From NCBI GenBank assembly GCA_016699835.1, contig CP064987.1, forward strand, positions 2,914,001 to 2,978,000: DNA of 64,000 nucleotides. Reading direction: 5' to 3'. Numbering within the stretch: position 1 is the stretch's first letter; each line of letters starts with the position of its first letter. Positions 17,199 to 26,815 of this stretch are shown one piece after another. The notes under the pieces were generated by a model. It saw only the letters and a list, made by a program, of their open reading frames with translations, did no database searches and was not told the DNA's origin. The translations under genes were made by a program, and so were the position numbers. This stretch comes from Phycisphaerales bacterium (lineage in GTDB: Bacteria > Planctomycetota > Phycisphaerae > Phycisphaerales > UBA1924).

Positions 17199-18328
17199 GC
17201 GGCGCCATCGACAAGGCCATGCTGGACCTCGCCGCCCGGCTGGCGCTGCGCGCGCAAGGCGACGTCGAGCCAAACCCGATCGTCGGCGCCGTTCTCGCCC
17301 GCGATGGTCGAGTCATCGGCATGGGGCACCATCGCCGGTTCGGCGGATTCCACGCCGAGCGCGAGGCGATCGAGGATTGTCGGCGTCGTGGAGAATCGCC
17401 AAAGGGTGCCACGCTGTACTGCACGCTCGAGCCGTGTGCCCACGTGGGCAAACAGCCGGCCTGTACCACCACCATCATCGAACAGGGCCTCGCTCGGGTG
17501 GTCTACGCCCGCAAGGACCCCAACCCCGTCGCCGCGGGCGGGGCGGCCGCACTCGAGGCTGCTGGCGTGCGCACAGAACTCTGCGAATCCAGCACGCTCG
17601 CCGTGGGCATCAACGTCCCGTTTGTCAAGCGCCTCACCACAGGCCTGCCGTGGGTGATCGCGAAGTGGGCCCAGACAATCGACGGACGCCTCGCGACGCG
17701 CAGCGGCGACAGCAAGTGGATCAGCAGCGAGACCTCGCGCCGGCGCGTGCATCGCCTCCGCGCGCGCGTCGATGCGATCGTGACGGGACTCGGCACCGTG
17801 CTCGCCGACGACCCGCAACTGACCGCGCGAGGCGTCACGCGGGTTCGGCGCCGGGCGATCCGCGTGGTCTGCGACACGGACCTCCAGATCCCGCTCGGCA
17901 CGAACCTCGTTCGCACAGCGCGAGAAACGCCGACGATCGTGGCGTGCGCAAGGGAACTCGTGTCATTGGGCATCGCACGAGATCGGGTGGAGACGCTGAC
18001 GAGTGAGGGCGTGCGAGTTGTTGGCGTCCGGGAGAGTGCCGTCGGTCGAGGTCTGGAGATCGAGGAACTTCTCGCGACACTCCTTCGAGACCACGGCGTC
18101 TGCAACGTGCTCGTCGAGGCCGGTCCGGGCCTAATCGGCAGCCTCTTCGAGCGCCGACTTGTGGACGAGGCGATCGTGTTCATCGGCCCGATGCTGCTGG
18201 GCGACGAGATGGCGCGGAGCGTCTCGGCCGGGCGTGCCGTCGAGCAACTCCGCGGCGCGACGAGGCTCACGCTCTGGCGGGTGAAGCGCCTCGGGAACGA
18301 CATGGAACTGACGTATCGGACTCGATGA
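17195..18328 (+). CDS. ribD: Bifunctional riboflavin biosynthesis deaminase/reductase RibD
   Basis: A 377-residue enzyme for two successive riboflavin steps: deamination of the diaminopyrimidine and reduction of the ribosyl side chain. The N-terminal deaminase shows the zinc site FHAEREAI and CTLEPCAHVGKQPAC, with PNPIVGAVL and KDPNPVAAGG flanking. The C-terminal reductase begins near residue 150 with KWAQTIDGRLATRSGDSKWISSE and includes VDAIVTGLGTVLADDPQLTAR and VLVEAGPGLIGSLF. Length is normal. ATG 17195 overlaps the preceding stop (ATGA). Other rib genes are not in the window, and no FMN riboswitch was seen upstream. Confidence 0.95.
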   Translation: MSGAIDKAMLDLAARLALRAQGDVEPNPIVGAVLARDGRVIGMGHHRRFGGFHAEREAIEDCRRRGESPKGATLYCTLEPCAHVGKQPACTTTIIEQGLARVVYARKDPNPVAAGGAAALEAAGVRTELCESSTLAVGINVPFVKRLTTGLPWVIAKWAQTIDGRLATRSGDSKWISSETSRRRVHRLRARVDAIVTGLGTVLADDPQLTARGVTRVRRRAIRVVCDTDLQIPLGTNLVRTARETPTIVACARELVSLGIARDRVETLTSEGVRVVGVRESAVGRGLEIEELLATLLRDHGVCNVLVEAGPGLIGSLFERRLVDEAIVFIGPMLLGDEMARSVSAGRAVEQLRGATRLTLWRVKRLGNDMELTYRTR

Positions 18329-18409
18329 AGTGTCTCGCATCGCTCCGCGCTACCTGTGGTTGGCGACCAATGATCCCCAAGTTCTGAGTCCGTCCTGGAG
18401 GTCTCTGAG

Positions 18410-18961
18410 GTGAAGAAGAGCGCATCGATTTCGTCGAAGATCCTGGGGATTCTGATTTTATTGGCCGTCGTAGGGTGGCAGGCATGGCAACGCACGCACG
18501 CGCCCTCGGACAACTCAACAAACTCATCAACCCCGCCCGCGAGCGTTCCCACATCAGACCGCCGGCCCTCGATTCCACCTCCGACTGCCTCGCGTGACGC
18601 TGGCACCACCACACCAGCAGCTCCGAGCGACGGAGCCGATCGCATCGCACGTGCCTTCCGTGTACAGGCATCGGGCGAACAGATCCGAGCGACCGGCAAA
18701 GTCAAAAAGATGCTCCCCGACGACAACGATGGCGATCGCCACCAGAGAGCCATCATCGTCCTCTCCAATAAGCGCACCATCCTCATCGCCCACAACATCG
18801 ACCTCGCGCCGCGCGTCCCCTGGCGCGAGGGCGACACCATCGAGTTCTACGGCGAGTACGAGTGGTCCGAAGAGGGCGGCGTCATGCACTGGACCCACCA
18901 CGACCCCGCCCGACGACATGTGGACGGCTGGATCAAACTCGACGGCAAGGTCTACAAGTAA
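18410..18961 (+). CDS. DUF3465-containing exported protein
   Basis: A 183-residue protein with an N-terminal membrane/signal segment (about residues 8-24, SSKILGILILLAVVGWQAW), a Ser/Thr/Pro linker, and a C-terminal domain matching DUF3465. Its diagnostic blocks are GKVKKMLPDDNDGDRHQR, TILIAHNIDLAPRVPWREGD, FYGEYEWSEEGGVMHWTHHD and a final GWIKLDGKVYK. The family has a small OB-like beta domain of unknown function; the HNIDLAPR and HWTHHDP blocks are nearly invariant. The GTG at 18410 directly starts the signal segment. The HerA-like gene follows 24 bp downstream on the same strand, so they may be cotranscribed. Confidence 0.85.
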   Translation: MKKSASISSKILGILILLAVVGWQAWQRTHAPSDNSTNSSTPPASVPTSDRRPSIPPPTASRDAGTTTPAAPSDGADRIARAFRVQASGEQIRATGKVKKMLPDDNDGDRHQRAIIVLSNKRTILIAHNIDLAPRVPWREGDTIEFYGEYEWSEEGGVMHWTHHDPARRHVDGWIKLDGKVYK

Positions 18962-18985
18962 CGAATCATCCTCGCCTCACTCGGC

Positions 18986-21460
18986 ATGGAGTTGCGAATG
19001 AACGACGCGGCATCGATCTACGAGAAACTCGGCGTCTTTTACCTCGGCAAGGAGTACGACCTGGCGTCGCGCGCGCGTCGCGACGAGTTCGTCCTCTACG
19101 ACGCCAAGGACCTGACGACCCACGCCGTCTGCGTCGGCATGACCGGCAGCGGCAAGACCGGGCTCTGCGTCACGCTCCTCGAAGAGGCCGCGATCGACGG
19201 CATCCCCGCAATCGTCATCGACCCCAAGGGCGACCTGGGCAACATGCTCCTGACGTTTCCCGATCTCAAGCCCACCGACTTTGAGCCGTGGGTCAATGCC
19301 AACGACGCGGCGAAGAAGGGACTCTCGGCAAAGGACTTTGCCGCGAAGCAAGCGGCAATGTGGGAGAAGGGTCTGGGCGAATGGGCCCAGGACGGCGAAC
19401 GCATCCGCCGGTTGAAAGACGCCGCAGACTTCACGATCTTCACACCCGGGAGCAACGCGGGCGTGCCGATCTCCATCCTCGATTCGTTCGCAGCCCCGCC
19501 CGCCGAGATTGCCGAGGATGCCGAACTGATGCGTGACCGCGTCTCGACGACGGCGACGAGCCTCCTTGGCCTCATCGGTGTCGATGCCGACCCGATCAAG
19601 AGTCGCGAGCACATCCTGCTGTCGACGATCCTTGCCGGCGAGTGGTCGAACGGTCGCGACGTGAGCCTGCCGACATTGATCCATCACGTGCAGAACCCGC
19701 CGTTCTCGAAGGTGGGCGTGATGGATGTCGAGGCGTTCTTCCCGTCGAAGGACCGCTTCGCGCTCGCGTTGCAACTGAACAACCTGCTCGCGGCCCCGGG
19801 GTTTGAGTTGTGGCTGCAAGGCGAGGCGCTCGACATCGGGGCGCTCCTGCGCACCCCCGCGGGCAAGCCCCGCGTCTCGATCTTTTCGATCGCGCACCTC
19901 TCCGATTCCGAGCGGATGTTCTTCGTCTCGCTCCTCTTCAACCAGATTCTGGGCTGGGTCCGAACGCAGCGCGGCACGACGAGCCTTCGCGCGCTCGTGT
20001 ATATGGACGAGATCGCGGGATATTTCCCGCCCGTCGCCAATCCGCCCTCGAAGGCACCGATGCTCACGATGATGAAGCAGGCCCGCGCGTTCGGCGTGGG
20101 CATGGTCCTCGCGACCCAGAATCCCGTGGACATCGACTACAAAGGACTCTCCAACGCCGGAACCTGGTTCATTGGTCGACTGCAGACCGAGCGCGACAAG
20201 GCGCGCGTCCTCGAGGGGCTTGAAGGCGCGGCGGCCCAGGCCTCGGCGAAGTTCGACCGCTCGAAGACCGAGCAGATCCTCTCCAGCCTCGGGCAGCGTG
20301 TGTTCTACATGAACAACGTGCACGACAACACGCCCACGATCTTCGAGACGCGCTGGGCGATGTCGTATCTCTGTGGTCCGCTGACGCGCGCGCAGATCAA
20401 GTCGCTCACGGCAGAGCGCGGCGTGATACCGGACTCGGGACTTGCATCCACAACGAAGACATCAGCCTCGCCAAGTACGAAACCATCGGCGACCTTGAAC
20501 GCGTCAACGTCGGGTATGCGGCCAGTGCTCCCACCGGAGATTCCCCAGTACTTCGTCCCCGCGCGTTCGGCCTCGGGCGGTGAGATTGTCTACGTCCCCA
20601 TGGTCCTCGGGCTGACTCGGGTCTATTACCAGGATTCCAAGAAGGGCATCGACGAGGAGGTGCTCTCGTCGTATGTCGCCGAGGCGAGCGACGGGCCCGT
20701 GGCGGTGGATTGGGATCGTGCCATCGAGATGGAGGTTGAGGAGACGGACCTGGAGTCATCGCCCGCGGGTGCGGCCATATTCGCTCTCGTACCTGGGGAG
20801 GCGGCGAGGGCGAAGTCGTACGACGCGTGGAAGAAATCGCTCGCCGACTATGTGTATCGTGCGGGGAAACTGGAGATCCTGCAGTGCGACGAGCTCGACG
20901 AGCGGTCGCGTCCCGGCGAGAACGAGCGACAGTTTCGCGCGCGCCTTTCCGACAAGGCCCGCGAGGAGCGGGATGCGGCCACGGCGAAACTGCGCGAGAA
21001 GTACGCCTCGAAGATCCAGACACTGACCGATCGCGTGCGCCGCGCCGAGCAGGCCGTCGAGGTCCAGAAGGGCCAGGCCCGCGACGCGAAATGGTCCACG
21101 GCAATGTCCTTCGGCGCGGCGGTGCTCTCGTCGCTGTTGGGAAAGAAAAAAGTCTCGATGTCAAGCGTCGGTCGCGCGACAACAGCGATGCGGGGCGTCG
21201 GGCGCAGCGCCCGAGAATCGGGCGATGTCGATCGGGCCGAGGAGAACGTGGACGCGCTCCAGCAGCAACTCAAGGACCTGGAGGCGAAGGTGCAGGCGGA
21301 GATCGACGAGATCGCGGGCCGGCTCGACCCGACGACCGCGGAACTCACGAGCGTGATCCTGAAGCCCAAGAAGTCGAACATCACGGTGCGTTCGGTGGTG
21401 CTCGCGTGGACGCCGCACGCCAAGGACGCGTCGGGGCGGCTGATCTCGCTGGTCCAGTAA
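18986..21460 (+). CDS. HerA/VirB4-like ATP-binding protein with C-terminal coiled coil
   Basis: An 824-residue ATPase. Walker A GMTGSGKTGL is at residues 51-60, followed by AIVIDPKGDLGNM, Walker B-like RALVYMDEIAGYFPP (about 335-349), KQARAFGVGMVLATQNPVDIDY (sensor region) and WFIGRLQTERDKARVL, all characteristic of the HerA/DUF87/VirB4 group. From about residue 645 there are two long heptad-rich helices flanking an Ala/Ser segment, then a final domain with ILKPKKSNITVRSVVLAWTPH. HerA-group ATPases act as hexameric DNA translocases; no NurA partner is nearby, so the role here is open. ATG 18986 or 18998 could be the start. Confidence 0.85.
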   Translation: MELRMNDAASIYEKLGVFYLGKEYDLASRARRDEFVLYDAKDLTTHAVCVGMTGSGKTGLCVTLLEEAAIDGIPAIVIDPKGDLGNMLLTFPDLKPTDFEPWVNANDAAKKGLSAKDFAAKQAAMWEKGLGEWAQDGERIRRLKDAADFTIFTPGSNAGVPISILDSFAAPPAEIAEDAELMRDRVSTTATSLLGLIGVDADPIKSREHILLSTILAGEWSNGRDVSLPTLIHHVQNPPFSKVGVMDVEAFFPSKDRFALALQLNNLLAAPGFELWLQGEALDIGALLRTPAGKPRVSIFSIAHLSDSERMFFVSLLFNQILGWVRTQRGTTSLRALVYMDEIAGYFPPVANPPSKAPMLTMMKQARAFGVGMVLATQNPVDIDYKGLSNAGTWFIGRLQTERDKARVLEGLEGAAAQASAKFDRSKTEQILSSLGQRVFYMNNVHDNTPTIFETRWAMSYLCGPLTRAQIKSLTAERGVIPDSGLASTTKTSASPSTKPSATLNASTSGMRPVLPPEIPQYFVPARSASGGEIVYVPMVLGLTRVYYQDSKKGIDEEVLSSYVAEASDGPVAVDWDRAIEMEVEETDLESSPAGAAIFALVPGEAARAKSYDAWKKSLADYVYRAGKLEILQCDELDERSRPGENERQFRARLSDKAREERDAATAKLREKYASKIQTLTDRVRRAEQAVEVQKGQARDAKWSTAMSFGAAVLSSLLGKKKVSMSSVGRATTAMRGVGRSARESGDVDRAEENVDALQQQLKDLEAKVQAEIDEIAGRLDPTTAELTSVILKPKKSNITVRSVVLAWTPHAKDASGRLISLVQ

Positions 21461-21593
21461 TATTGTGTCGCGGCGAAACGGCGCGAACCGAACGCGGTTT
21501 GGGGAGTAGAATCTTGGGTCGAGCGGCATTTCGTGTGCGAACGAGGTCCGCAAACAACCGATGCTCGACGAGTGAATCGCACACCTTCAAGCC

Positions 21594-22154
21594 ATGGACG
21601 TGGCATGGCTGATCTGGTACGCCCCCACGAAGGTTGGACCGAGTGTTGAGTTGAGAACGTCAGCCGCCAACGTTGCGACCAAGGTCATCGCGCTCCTGGC
21701 TGCGGCGATGTACGCGTGGATCGGGGTCGCGACAGGACCGGGCGATTGCGGTGGGGCTGTCAACTCGGGCTCCGTCGTCTGCATGCACGCCCGCCTCTGC
21801 CACCAGTTCGGAGAGGTCGCCCAAGATGATGTGGCCCCGGTGAAGTCCTGCTGCCATAAGACGGCGGCGGCACGTCACAGTGGACCAACAGTGGAGCAAA
21901 CACCGGAGTCGTGCCATTGCTGCGCCAAGGCGCCCGGTTCTTCGGTCGCGTCGCGGGTGACGAACGTACTCGAAGCCCCGACGCTGGTCCACTATCCGAT
22001 CTATTCGCAGCCGCGGCACGCGATCTCAAACGACGAACTCGTGCGACTGGCGTGCCTTGTTCATGGTCGACCGCCACCGAATCCGTGTGGTGTTGAATCA
22101 CTTCGCGCCCGCCGAGCGTGTGCTGGCCTTCTCTCCTCGCGATTGGTGATCTAG
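21594..22154 (+). CDS. Hypothetical Cys/His-rich exported protein
   Basis: A 186-residue protein without a recognised family. A hydrophobic segment at about residues 26-46 (VATKVIALLAAAMYAWIGVA) looks like a signal or membrane anchor. The following region contains clustered Cys/His groups: DCGG, VCMHARLCH, SCCHK and SCHCCAK. These suggest transition-metal binding. It is the first gene of the exporter cassette, 105 bp before the HlyD-family adaptor. Small Cys-rich exported proteins head many metal-efflux operons, which is the basis for the guess. The start (ATG 21594) is uncertain, and a TAGAAT hexamer at 21507-21512 is a possible -10 element. Confidence 0.6.
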   Translation: MDVAWLIWYAPTKVGPSVELRTSAANVATKVIALLAAAMYAWIGVATGPGDCGGAVNSGSVVCMHARLCHQFGEVAQDDVAPVKSCCHKTAAARHSGPTVEQTPESCHCCAKAPGSSVASRVTNVLEAPTLVHYPIYSQPRHAISNDELVRLACLVHGRPPPNPCGVESLRARRACAGLLSSRLVI

Positions 22155-22259
22155 TCGAGACCCGAGCACGACCTACGCCCCAACCCTCGTTGTTTGGTGG
22201 CGTCGATGTGCCATGCGCGTCGTACGACTTGTTCCACTCGTCCTTTGAGGAAAGTTTCC

Positions 22260-23702
22260 ATGTCCACCGCGGATCTCGGCGCGCTCACCGGCGCACCTCG
22301 TTCTGATTCCAACTCAGTGGTGCCCCGTCCGCCCAGACGATGGGCGACGCGCGTCCTCATCCCGGCGTCATTGCTGCTCGGGATGGCGGGTGTTCTTGCC
22401 TTCGCGGCACGGGGCACGCTTCTTCCGCCGCCGGGCGTGTGGGTCGCGCCGGTGGTACTTGTCGATCGTTCACCGACGCCGATCGCCGCGACTGGCGAGC
22501 CCGCGTCCGCGAAAGGCAAGCCGGCTGCGCTCGGCCCGGTGCTCGTGCAGGCGCCGGGGTGGATCGAGGCCGATCCGTATTCCACGACCGTGCCCGTGCT
22601 CGCCGAAGGATTCGTGCGCGAGGTGCTCGTGCTCGAGGGGGAGCGCGTCGAGATGGACCAGGTCGTCGCCCGCCTCATCGAGGATGACGCGAGGCTGGCG
22701 CTCGAGGGAGCAAGGGCCGAGCGTGATATGGCGAACGCCGAACTCTCGATCGCCCGGCGTGATGCCGATGTCGCCCAGGCAAGAGTTGACGAGGTCGTCG
22801 AGGATCGGCGTCGAAAGACACTCGCGGGTTCGGCGGCGGTCTCGGCCCTCGAGATCAGCCAACTCGAACTCCGCGAGCGCACTATGGAGCGAGAGGTGCT
22901 CGCCGCCCAGGCGCGTGTGGCGAGCATCGACGCGCGGCTGAAGTCCCGTCAGGTCGCGGTGGACGAGGCCGAACTCCGACTGAGCCGCATGGAGATCCGG
23001 GCCCCGATCACGGGTGTCGTCCAGACGCGCACGCTCGAGCCCGGCATGCGCGTGGGGATGCCCGAGCCGATGACGCGTGAATCGATGGGCACGGGGCAGA
23101 TCCGTCTCTACGACCCAGCACGCATCCAGGCCCGCGTCGATGTCCCTATCGCTGATGCGGCCCGTGTGGGTATCGGTTCGCGAGCCGAAGTAATCTGCGA
23201 GGCACTCCCCAATCGAGCATTCCATGGCGAGGTCACGCGGATCGTGCACGAGGCCGACATCCAGCGCAACACGGTGCAGATGAAGGTCCGCATCCACGAC
23301 CCAAACGAGATCCTCAAGCCCGAGATGCTCGTGCGGGTGCGTTTGTACTCCAGGGCGGCCGAGAGCGCCGATCGCCCGGCGTCCAACGCCAATCAACAGT
23401 TGCCAAATCCGCTCGCCTCAACCGTGAGCATCCCCGCCGGGGCCGTCGTGGACGGCAAGGCGGCGTGGGTCGTCATTCCGGGGAACCGCGCGGGAACGAG
23501 CGTCACGCGTCGGCGTGATATCACCTTCCAACAAACCACGCCCGCTTCGGGTGCCGTGAACGTGACTACGGGCTTGTCCATAGGCGATCGAGTCATCGTT
23601 GATCCTCCAACCACGCTCACCGAAGGCGCTCGCGTCCGCATCCTCGGCGAATGGACCGAGCAAACACATCAGTCCAAGGAGTCCACCCATGGCTCTCATT
23701 GA
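22260..23702 (+). CDS. HlyD/MacA-family efflux adaptor (membrane fusion protein)
   Basis: A 480-residue periplasmic adaptor anchored by one N-terminal helix (about residues 33-50, VLIPASLLLGMAGVLAFAA). The lipoyl half-motif VLVQAPGWIEADPYSTTVPVLAEGFVREVLV is followed by a long alpha-hairpin coiled coil (about 155-250), the second lipoyl half MEIRAPITGVVQTR, then beta-barrel and membrane-proximal domains. It would link an inner-membrane ABC exporter to the cell exterior. ATG 22260 has a GAGG 9 bases upstream. Its end overlaps the start of the next gene (ATPase) by 14 bp, so adaptor, ATPase and two permeases form one operon of MacAB-like design. Confidence 0.88.
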   Translation: MSTADLGALTGAPRSDSNSVVPRPPRRWATRVLIPASLLLGMAGVLAFAARGTLLPPPGVWVAPVVLVDRSPTPIAATGEPASAKGKPAALGPVLVQAPGWIEADPYSTTVPVLAEGFVREVLVLEGERVEMDQVVARLIEDDARLALEGARAERDMANAELSIARRDADVAQARVDEVVEDRRRKTLAGSAAVSALEISQLELRERTMEREVLAAQARVASIDARLKSRQVAVDEAELRLSRMEIRAPITGVVQTRTLEPGMRVGMPEPMTRESMGTGQIRLYDPARIQARVDVPIADAARVGIGSRAEVICEALPNRAFHGEVTRIVHEADIQRNTVQMKVRIHDPNEILKPEMLVRVRLYSRAAESADRPASNANQQLPNPLASTVSIPAGAVVDGKAAWVVIPGNRAGTSVTRRRDITFQQTTPASGAVNVTTGLSIGDRVIVDPPTTLTEGARVRILGEWTEQTHQSKESTHGSH

Positions 23703-24399
23703 ATGTCGCCAACTCACCAAGTCGTACTCCAAGGGCGACGCCACGATCACGCCCCTGAGCGGCGTGGACCTCGATGTCGAGGCCGGCGAGTTCCTCGCCC
23801 TCATGGGCCCTTCCGGAAGCGGGAAGACGACGCTCCTCAATCTCATCGCCGGGATCGACGTGCCGTCCTCTGGCTCGTTGAGGATCGGCGGGACGGAACT
23901 CGCGGGGCTAAGCCGCGGCAAACTCGCCGACTGGCGCCGCGACCACGTCGGATACATCTTCCAACTCTACAACCTCGTGCCGGTTCTCACGGCCTACGAG
24001 AACGTCGAACTCCCGATGCTGCTCCATTCGGTCTCGTCGCGCGAGCGTCACGAGCGCGTCTCGGCCGCCCTCTCGCTCGTGGGCATCGCCGACCGGCATG
24101 ATCACTACCCGCGACAACTCTCGGGTGGACAGGAGCAGCGCGTCGCGATCGCGCGCGCGATCGTGACCAACCCGACCATCATCGTCGCCGACGAACCGAC
24201 GGGGGATCTTGATGCCGAGTCTGCCGCGGCGATCATGGGCTTGCTCAAGCGACTGAACGAGGAACTCGGTCGCACCCTCATCATGGTGACGCACGACGCG
24301 AAATCGGCCCGTCATGCCTCTCGCCAACTCCACCTCGAGAAGGGACGCCTCATCGAGTCGTCCGAACCGCAGACCGCACTCGCCGGAGCCAGCGCATGA
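23689..24399 (+). CDS. ABC transporter ATP-binding protein, MacB/LolD type
   Basis: A 236-residue ATPase with Walker A GPSGSGKTT (residues 40-48), YIFQLYNLVPVLTAYENVELP (Q-loop region), signature LSGGQEQRVAIARAI and Walker B IIVADEPTGDLDAES. The signature has QEQ where QQQ is more usual. It starts within the end of the adaptor gene (ATG 23689, AAGGAG upstream) and its stop overlaps the ATG of the first permease (ATGA at 24396). This tight coupling shows it energises the two FtsX-type permeases that follow. Confidence 0.94.
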   Translation: MALIECRQLTKSYSKGDATITPLSGVDLDVEAGEFLALMGPSGSGKTTLLNLIAGIDVPSSGSLRIGGTELAGLSRGKLADWRRDHVGYIFQLYNLVPVLTAYENVELPMLLHSVSSRERHERVSAALSLVGIADRHDHYPRQLSGGQEQRVAIARAIVTNPTIIVADEPTGDLDAESAAAIMGLLKRLNEELGRTLIMVTHDAKSARHASRQLHLEKGRLIESSEPQTALAGASA

Positions 24400-25547
24400 T
24401 CCCCGCGAAACACATTCCCACGATTCTGAAGCAGGTTGTTCGTCATCGAACGCGCACGGCCCTCACCGTCGCCGGCGTCGCGGTCGCGATGTTCCTCTTT
24501 GTCGCAGTCCAATCGCTCCGCGATGGCGTCCATGCGGCGACACAGTCAGCATCAAGCGACACCAAACTCGTCGTCTATCGCCAGAACCGATTCTGCCCCG
24601 CAACCAGCCGCCTTCCCGAGAACTATGGCGATCGGATCGAGCGGATCGCGGGCGTCGCCGAGGTCGTCCCGATGAAGGTCGTTGTCAATAACTGCGGCGC
24701 AAGCCTGGACGTGGTCACCTTCCGGGGCGTCCCCGAGGATTCACTCCCGCTGATCTCCAAGTCCTGGCTCGTGCTCGAAGGCTCCATCGACGAGTGGAAT
24801 CGCCGCTCCGACTCGGCGTTGGTCGGGGCACGCCTTGCCGAGCGTCGGGGCATTCGCGTCGGCCAGTCATTCGATGCCGCCGGCGTCACCGTCAACGTCG
24901 CGGGGATCATCGAGTCCGATGAGGCCCAGGATCAGAATGTCGCGTACGTCCATCTCCCCTTCCTCCAGCAGGCGGCCAAGGGAAGCACGCTGGGCATCGT
25001 GACGCAGTTTGCCGTCCGAGTCACTGATTCCTCGCAACTCGATTCCGTTGCGAAGCAGATCGACGAGGAGTTCAAAACCGACCAGGAGCCGACGCAGACC
25101 CGACCGGAGAAGGCCTTCGTCGCCCAGGCGGCGAGCGACGTGATCGCGATCGTTGGCTTCACGAGGTATCTTGGCTGGGCGTGCCTCGCCGCGGTCCTCG
25201 CGCTCGTCGCCAACTCGATCATCCTCAGCGTGCGTGATCGGGTGAAGGAGCACGCCGTTCTCCAGACGCTCGGCTATCGCCCTGGCCTCCTCGCCCGACT
25301 CGTGATTGTCGAGAGCGTGATCCTCTCGCTGCTCGGTGGGCTTGTGGGAACGGGCCTCGCGCTCGTCGTCGTGCGCTTCGGGCAGTTCACGCTCTCCAAC
25401 GAGGGGCTGAGCATCCCGATCACCGCGCGTCCAGGCCTCGTCGCGCTCGGCCTGGGGATCTCGATCGTGGTAGGAGTGCTCGCGGGGCTGGTCCCCGCGT
25501 TCAGCGCGGGCCGACGCGATCTCGCGACCTGTTTCCGGGCCGTGTAA
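24396..25547 (+). CDS. FtsX-family ABC transporter permease
   Basis: A 383-residue permease with the four-helix MacB/FtsX plan. Helix 1 is at about residues 20-37 (ALTVAGVAVAMFLFVAVQ), followed by an extracytoplasmic MacB-PCD-like domain (about 45-245), then helices at about 260-285, 305-335 and 350-375. The coupling segment VRDRVKEHAVLQTLGYRPGLLARLV is typical. Starts by ATGA overlap with the ATPase gene. A second, different permease follows 12 bp later, so the transporter is probably a heterodimer of permeases like LolCE rather than a MacB homodimer. Confidence 0.9.
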   Translation: MIPAKHIPTILKQVVRHRTRTALTVAGVAVAMFLFVAVQSLRDGVHAATQSASSDTKLVVYRQNRFCPATSRLPENYGDRIERIAGVAEVVPMKVVVNNCGASLDVVTFRGVPEDSLPLISKSWLVLEGSIDEWNRRSDSALVGARLAERRGIRVGQSFDAAGVTVNVAGIIESDEAQDQNVAYVHLPFLQQAAKGSTLGIVTQFAVRVTDSSQLDSVAKQIDEEFKTDQEPTQTRPEKAFVAQAASDVIAIVGFTRYLGWACLAAVLALVANSIILSVRDRVKEHAVLQTLGYRPGLLARLVIVESVILSLLGGLVGTGLALVVVRFGQFTLSNEGLSIPITARPGLVALGLGISIVVGVLAGLVPAFSAGRRDLATCFRAV

Positions 25548-25559
25548 GAGGAGCCAGAC

Positions 25560-26732
25560 GTGAGACGACTCCCACTCGACTATGCCGTCCGGAATCTGGG
25601 CCGATCGCACACGCGTCTCGCGCTCGCGGTGATCGGGAGCACGCTCGTCGCGCTCCTCACGCTCGCCGCGGGGGCCTTCGTCCGAGGCATGACGACCTCG
25701 CTGCAATCGACAGGCGGGGAGCACAATGTCATCATCGTCGGCACGGGGAGCGAAGAGTCCGTGGAACGCAGCGAGATCGGTGCACGAATCCCCGGTCTGA
25801 TCGGCGCGTCGATCCAGGGAATCCAGTCCCGCGGCTCGACGTCCTACCTCTCTCCCGAGGTCTACGTGCAACTCATCATCGGCCCGGAGTCCGATCCTCA
25901 ACGGCGCAGCCTTGCCGCAGTGCGCGGAGTCACGCCCACCGCCCTGCTCGTCCACTCCGGCGTGCGTCTCACCGAGGGCCGCTTCCCCCGCGCGGGCGAG
26001 GACGAGGTCATGCTCGGAGCGATGACCCACGTCCGCCTCGGCGTCCCGAGTGAGTCGATCGCCGTGGGAAAGTCGCTCATGCTCGAGGGTCGCCCATGGG
26101 AAATCGTCGGCACGTTCGATGCCTCGGGCACAATCATGCAGGCCGAGGTCTGGGCGCCGCTCACCGACATCAAGGAAGCCACGAAGCGAGAGACGATCTC
26201 CTGCGTGGTGATGACGCTCGATCCCGATCGCGCCGAGTTCGGCGATGTGGACTACTTCTGCCGCTCACGAATCGACCTCGAACTGAGCGCCATGCGCGAG
26301 TCCGAGTACTACGCCGGTCTCAGCCGCTTCTTCGCGCCGATCCGTTTCGTCGCGTGGGCGACGGCCGGCCTGATCGGGCTGGGCGGTCTGTTCGGCGGGC
26401 TGAACACGATGTACGCCGCCTTCGCCGCCCGCGTCCGAGAGGTCGGCATGCTCCAATCGCTGGGTTATCGACGCGGCGCTGTCGTACTGAGCCTCGTGCA
26501 GGAATCGGTGATTGCGGCGTCGGCGGGCGGCCTGTTCGCGTGCGTCGCGGGACTGCTCGTGCTCGATGGGCTGGCCGTACGATTCTCCATGGGCGCGTTC
26601 GGCCTGGTGGTCGACGAGTCCGTGCTCCTCGTCGGCCTCGGCGCCTCGCTGGTGCTGGGCATCGTCGGGGCGCTCCCACCCGCGTGGAAGTGTCTGACGC
26701 TCCCCATCCCCCAGGCTCTCAAAGGCGTCTAG
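25560..26732 (+). CDS. FtsX-family ABC transporter permease (second subunit)
   Basis: A 390-residue paralogue of the preceding permease, with helix 1 at about residues 17-36 (RLALAVIGSTLVALLTLAAG), a large extracytoplasmic region, and three C-terminal helices. The coupling segment is ARVREVGMLQSLGYRRGAVVLSLV. The GTG start at 25560 has AGAGGAG just upstream. With its neighbour it likely forms a heterodimeric membrane channel driven by the ATPase at 23689-24399. Eighty-three bp downstream lies a lipoprotein gene that appears to be part of the same operon. Confidence 0.9.
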   Translation: MRRLPLDYAVRNLGRSHTRLALAVIGSTLVALLTLAAGAFVRGMTTSLQSTGGEHNVIIVGTGSEESVERSEIGARIPGLIGASIQGIQSRGSTSYLSPEVYVQLIIGPESDPQRRSLAAVRGVTPTALLVHSGVRLTEGRFPRAGEDEVMLGAMTHVRLGVPSESIAVGKSLMLEGRPWEIVGTFDASGTIMQAEVWAPLTDIKEATKRETISCVVMTLDPDRAEFGDVDYFCRSRIDLELSAMRESEYYAGLSRFFAPIRFVAWATAGLIGLGGLFGGLNTMYAAFAARVREVGMLQSLGYRRGAVVLSLVQESVIAASAGGLFACVAGLLVLDGLAVRFSMGAFGLVVDESVLLVGLGASLVLGIVGALPPAWKCLTLPIPQALKGV

Positions 26733-26815
26733 TCCGGTTCATGTCAGCAGAGTTGCTCACCAAGGAACTTGACGACGATTCAATCGTCGAACCACAGATC
26801 ACCGAAGGAGTCACC

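Noticed and set aside
24867..26030. 387-codon minus-strand frame
   Set aside because: Low-complexity charged sequence lying antisense to two FtsX permeases with clear helices and motifs.
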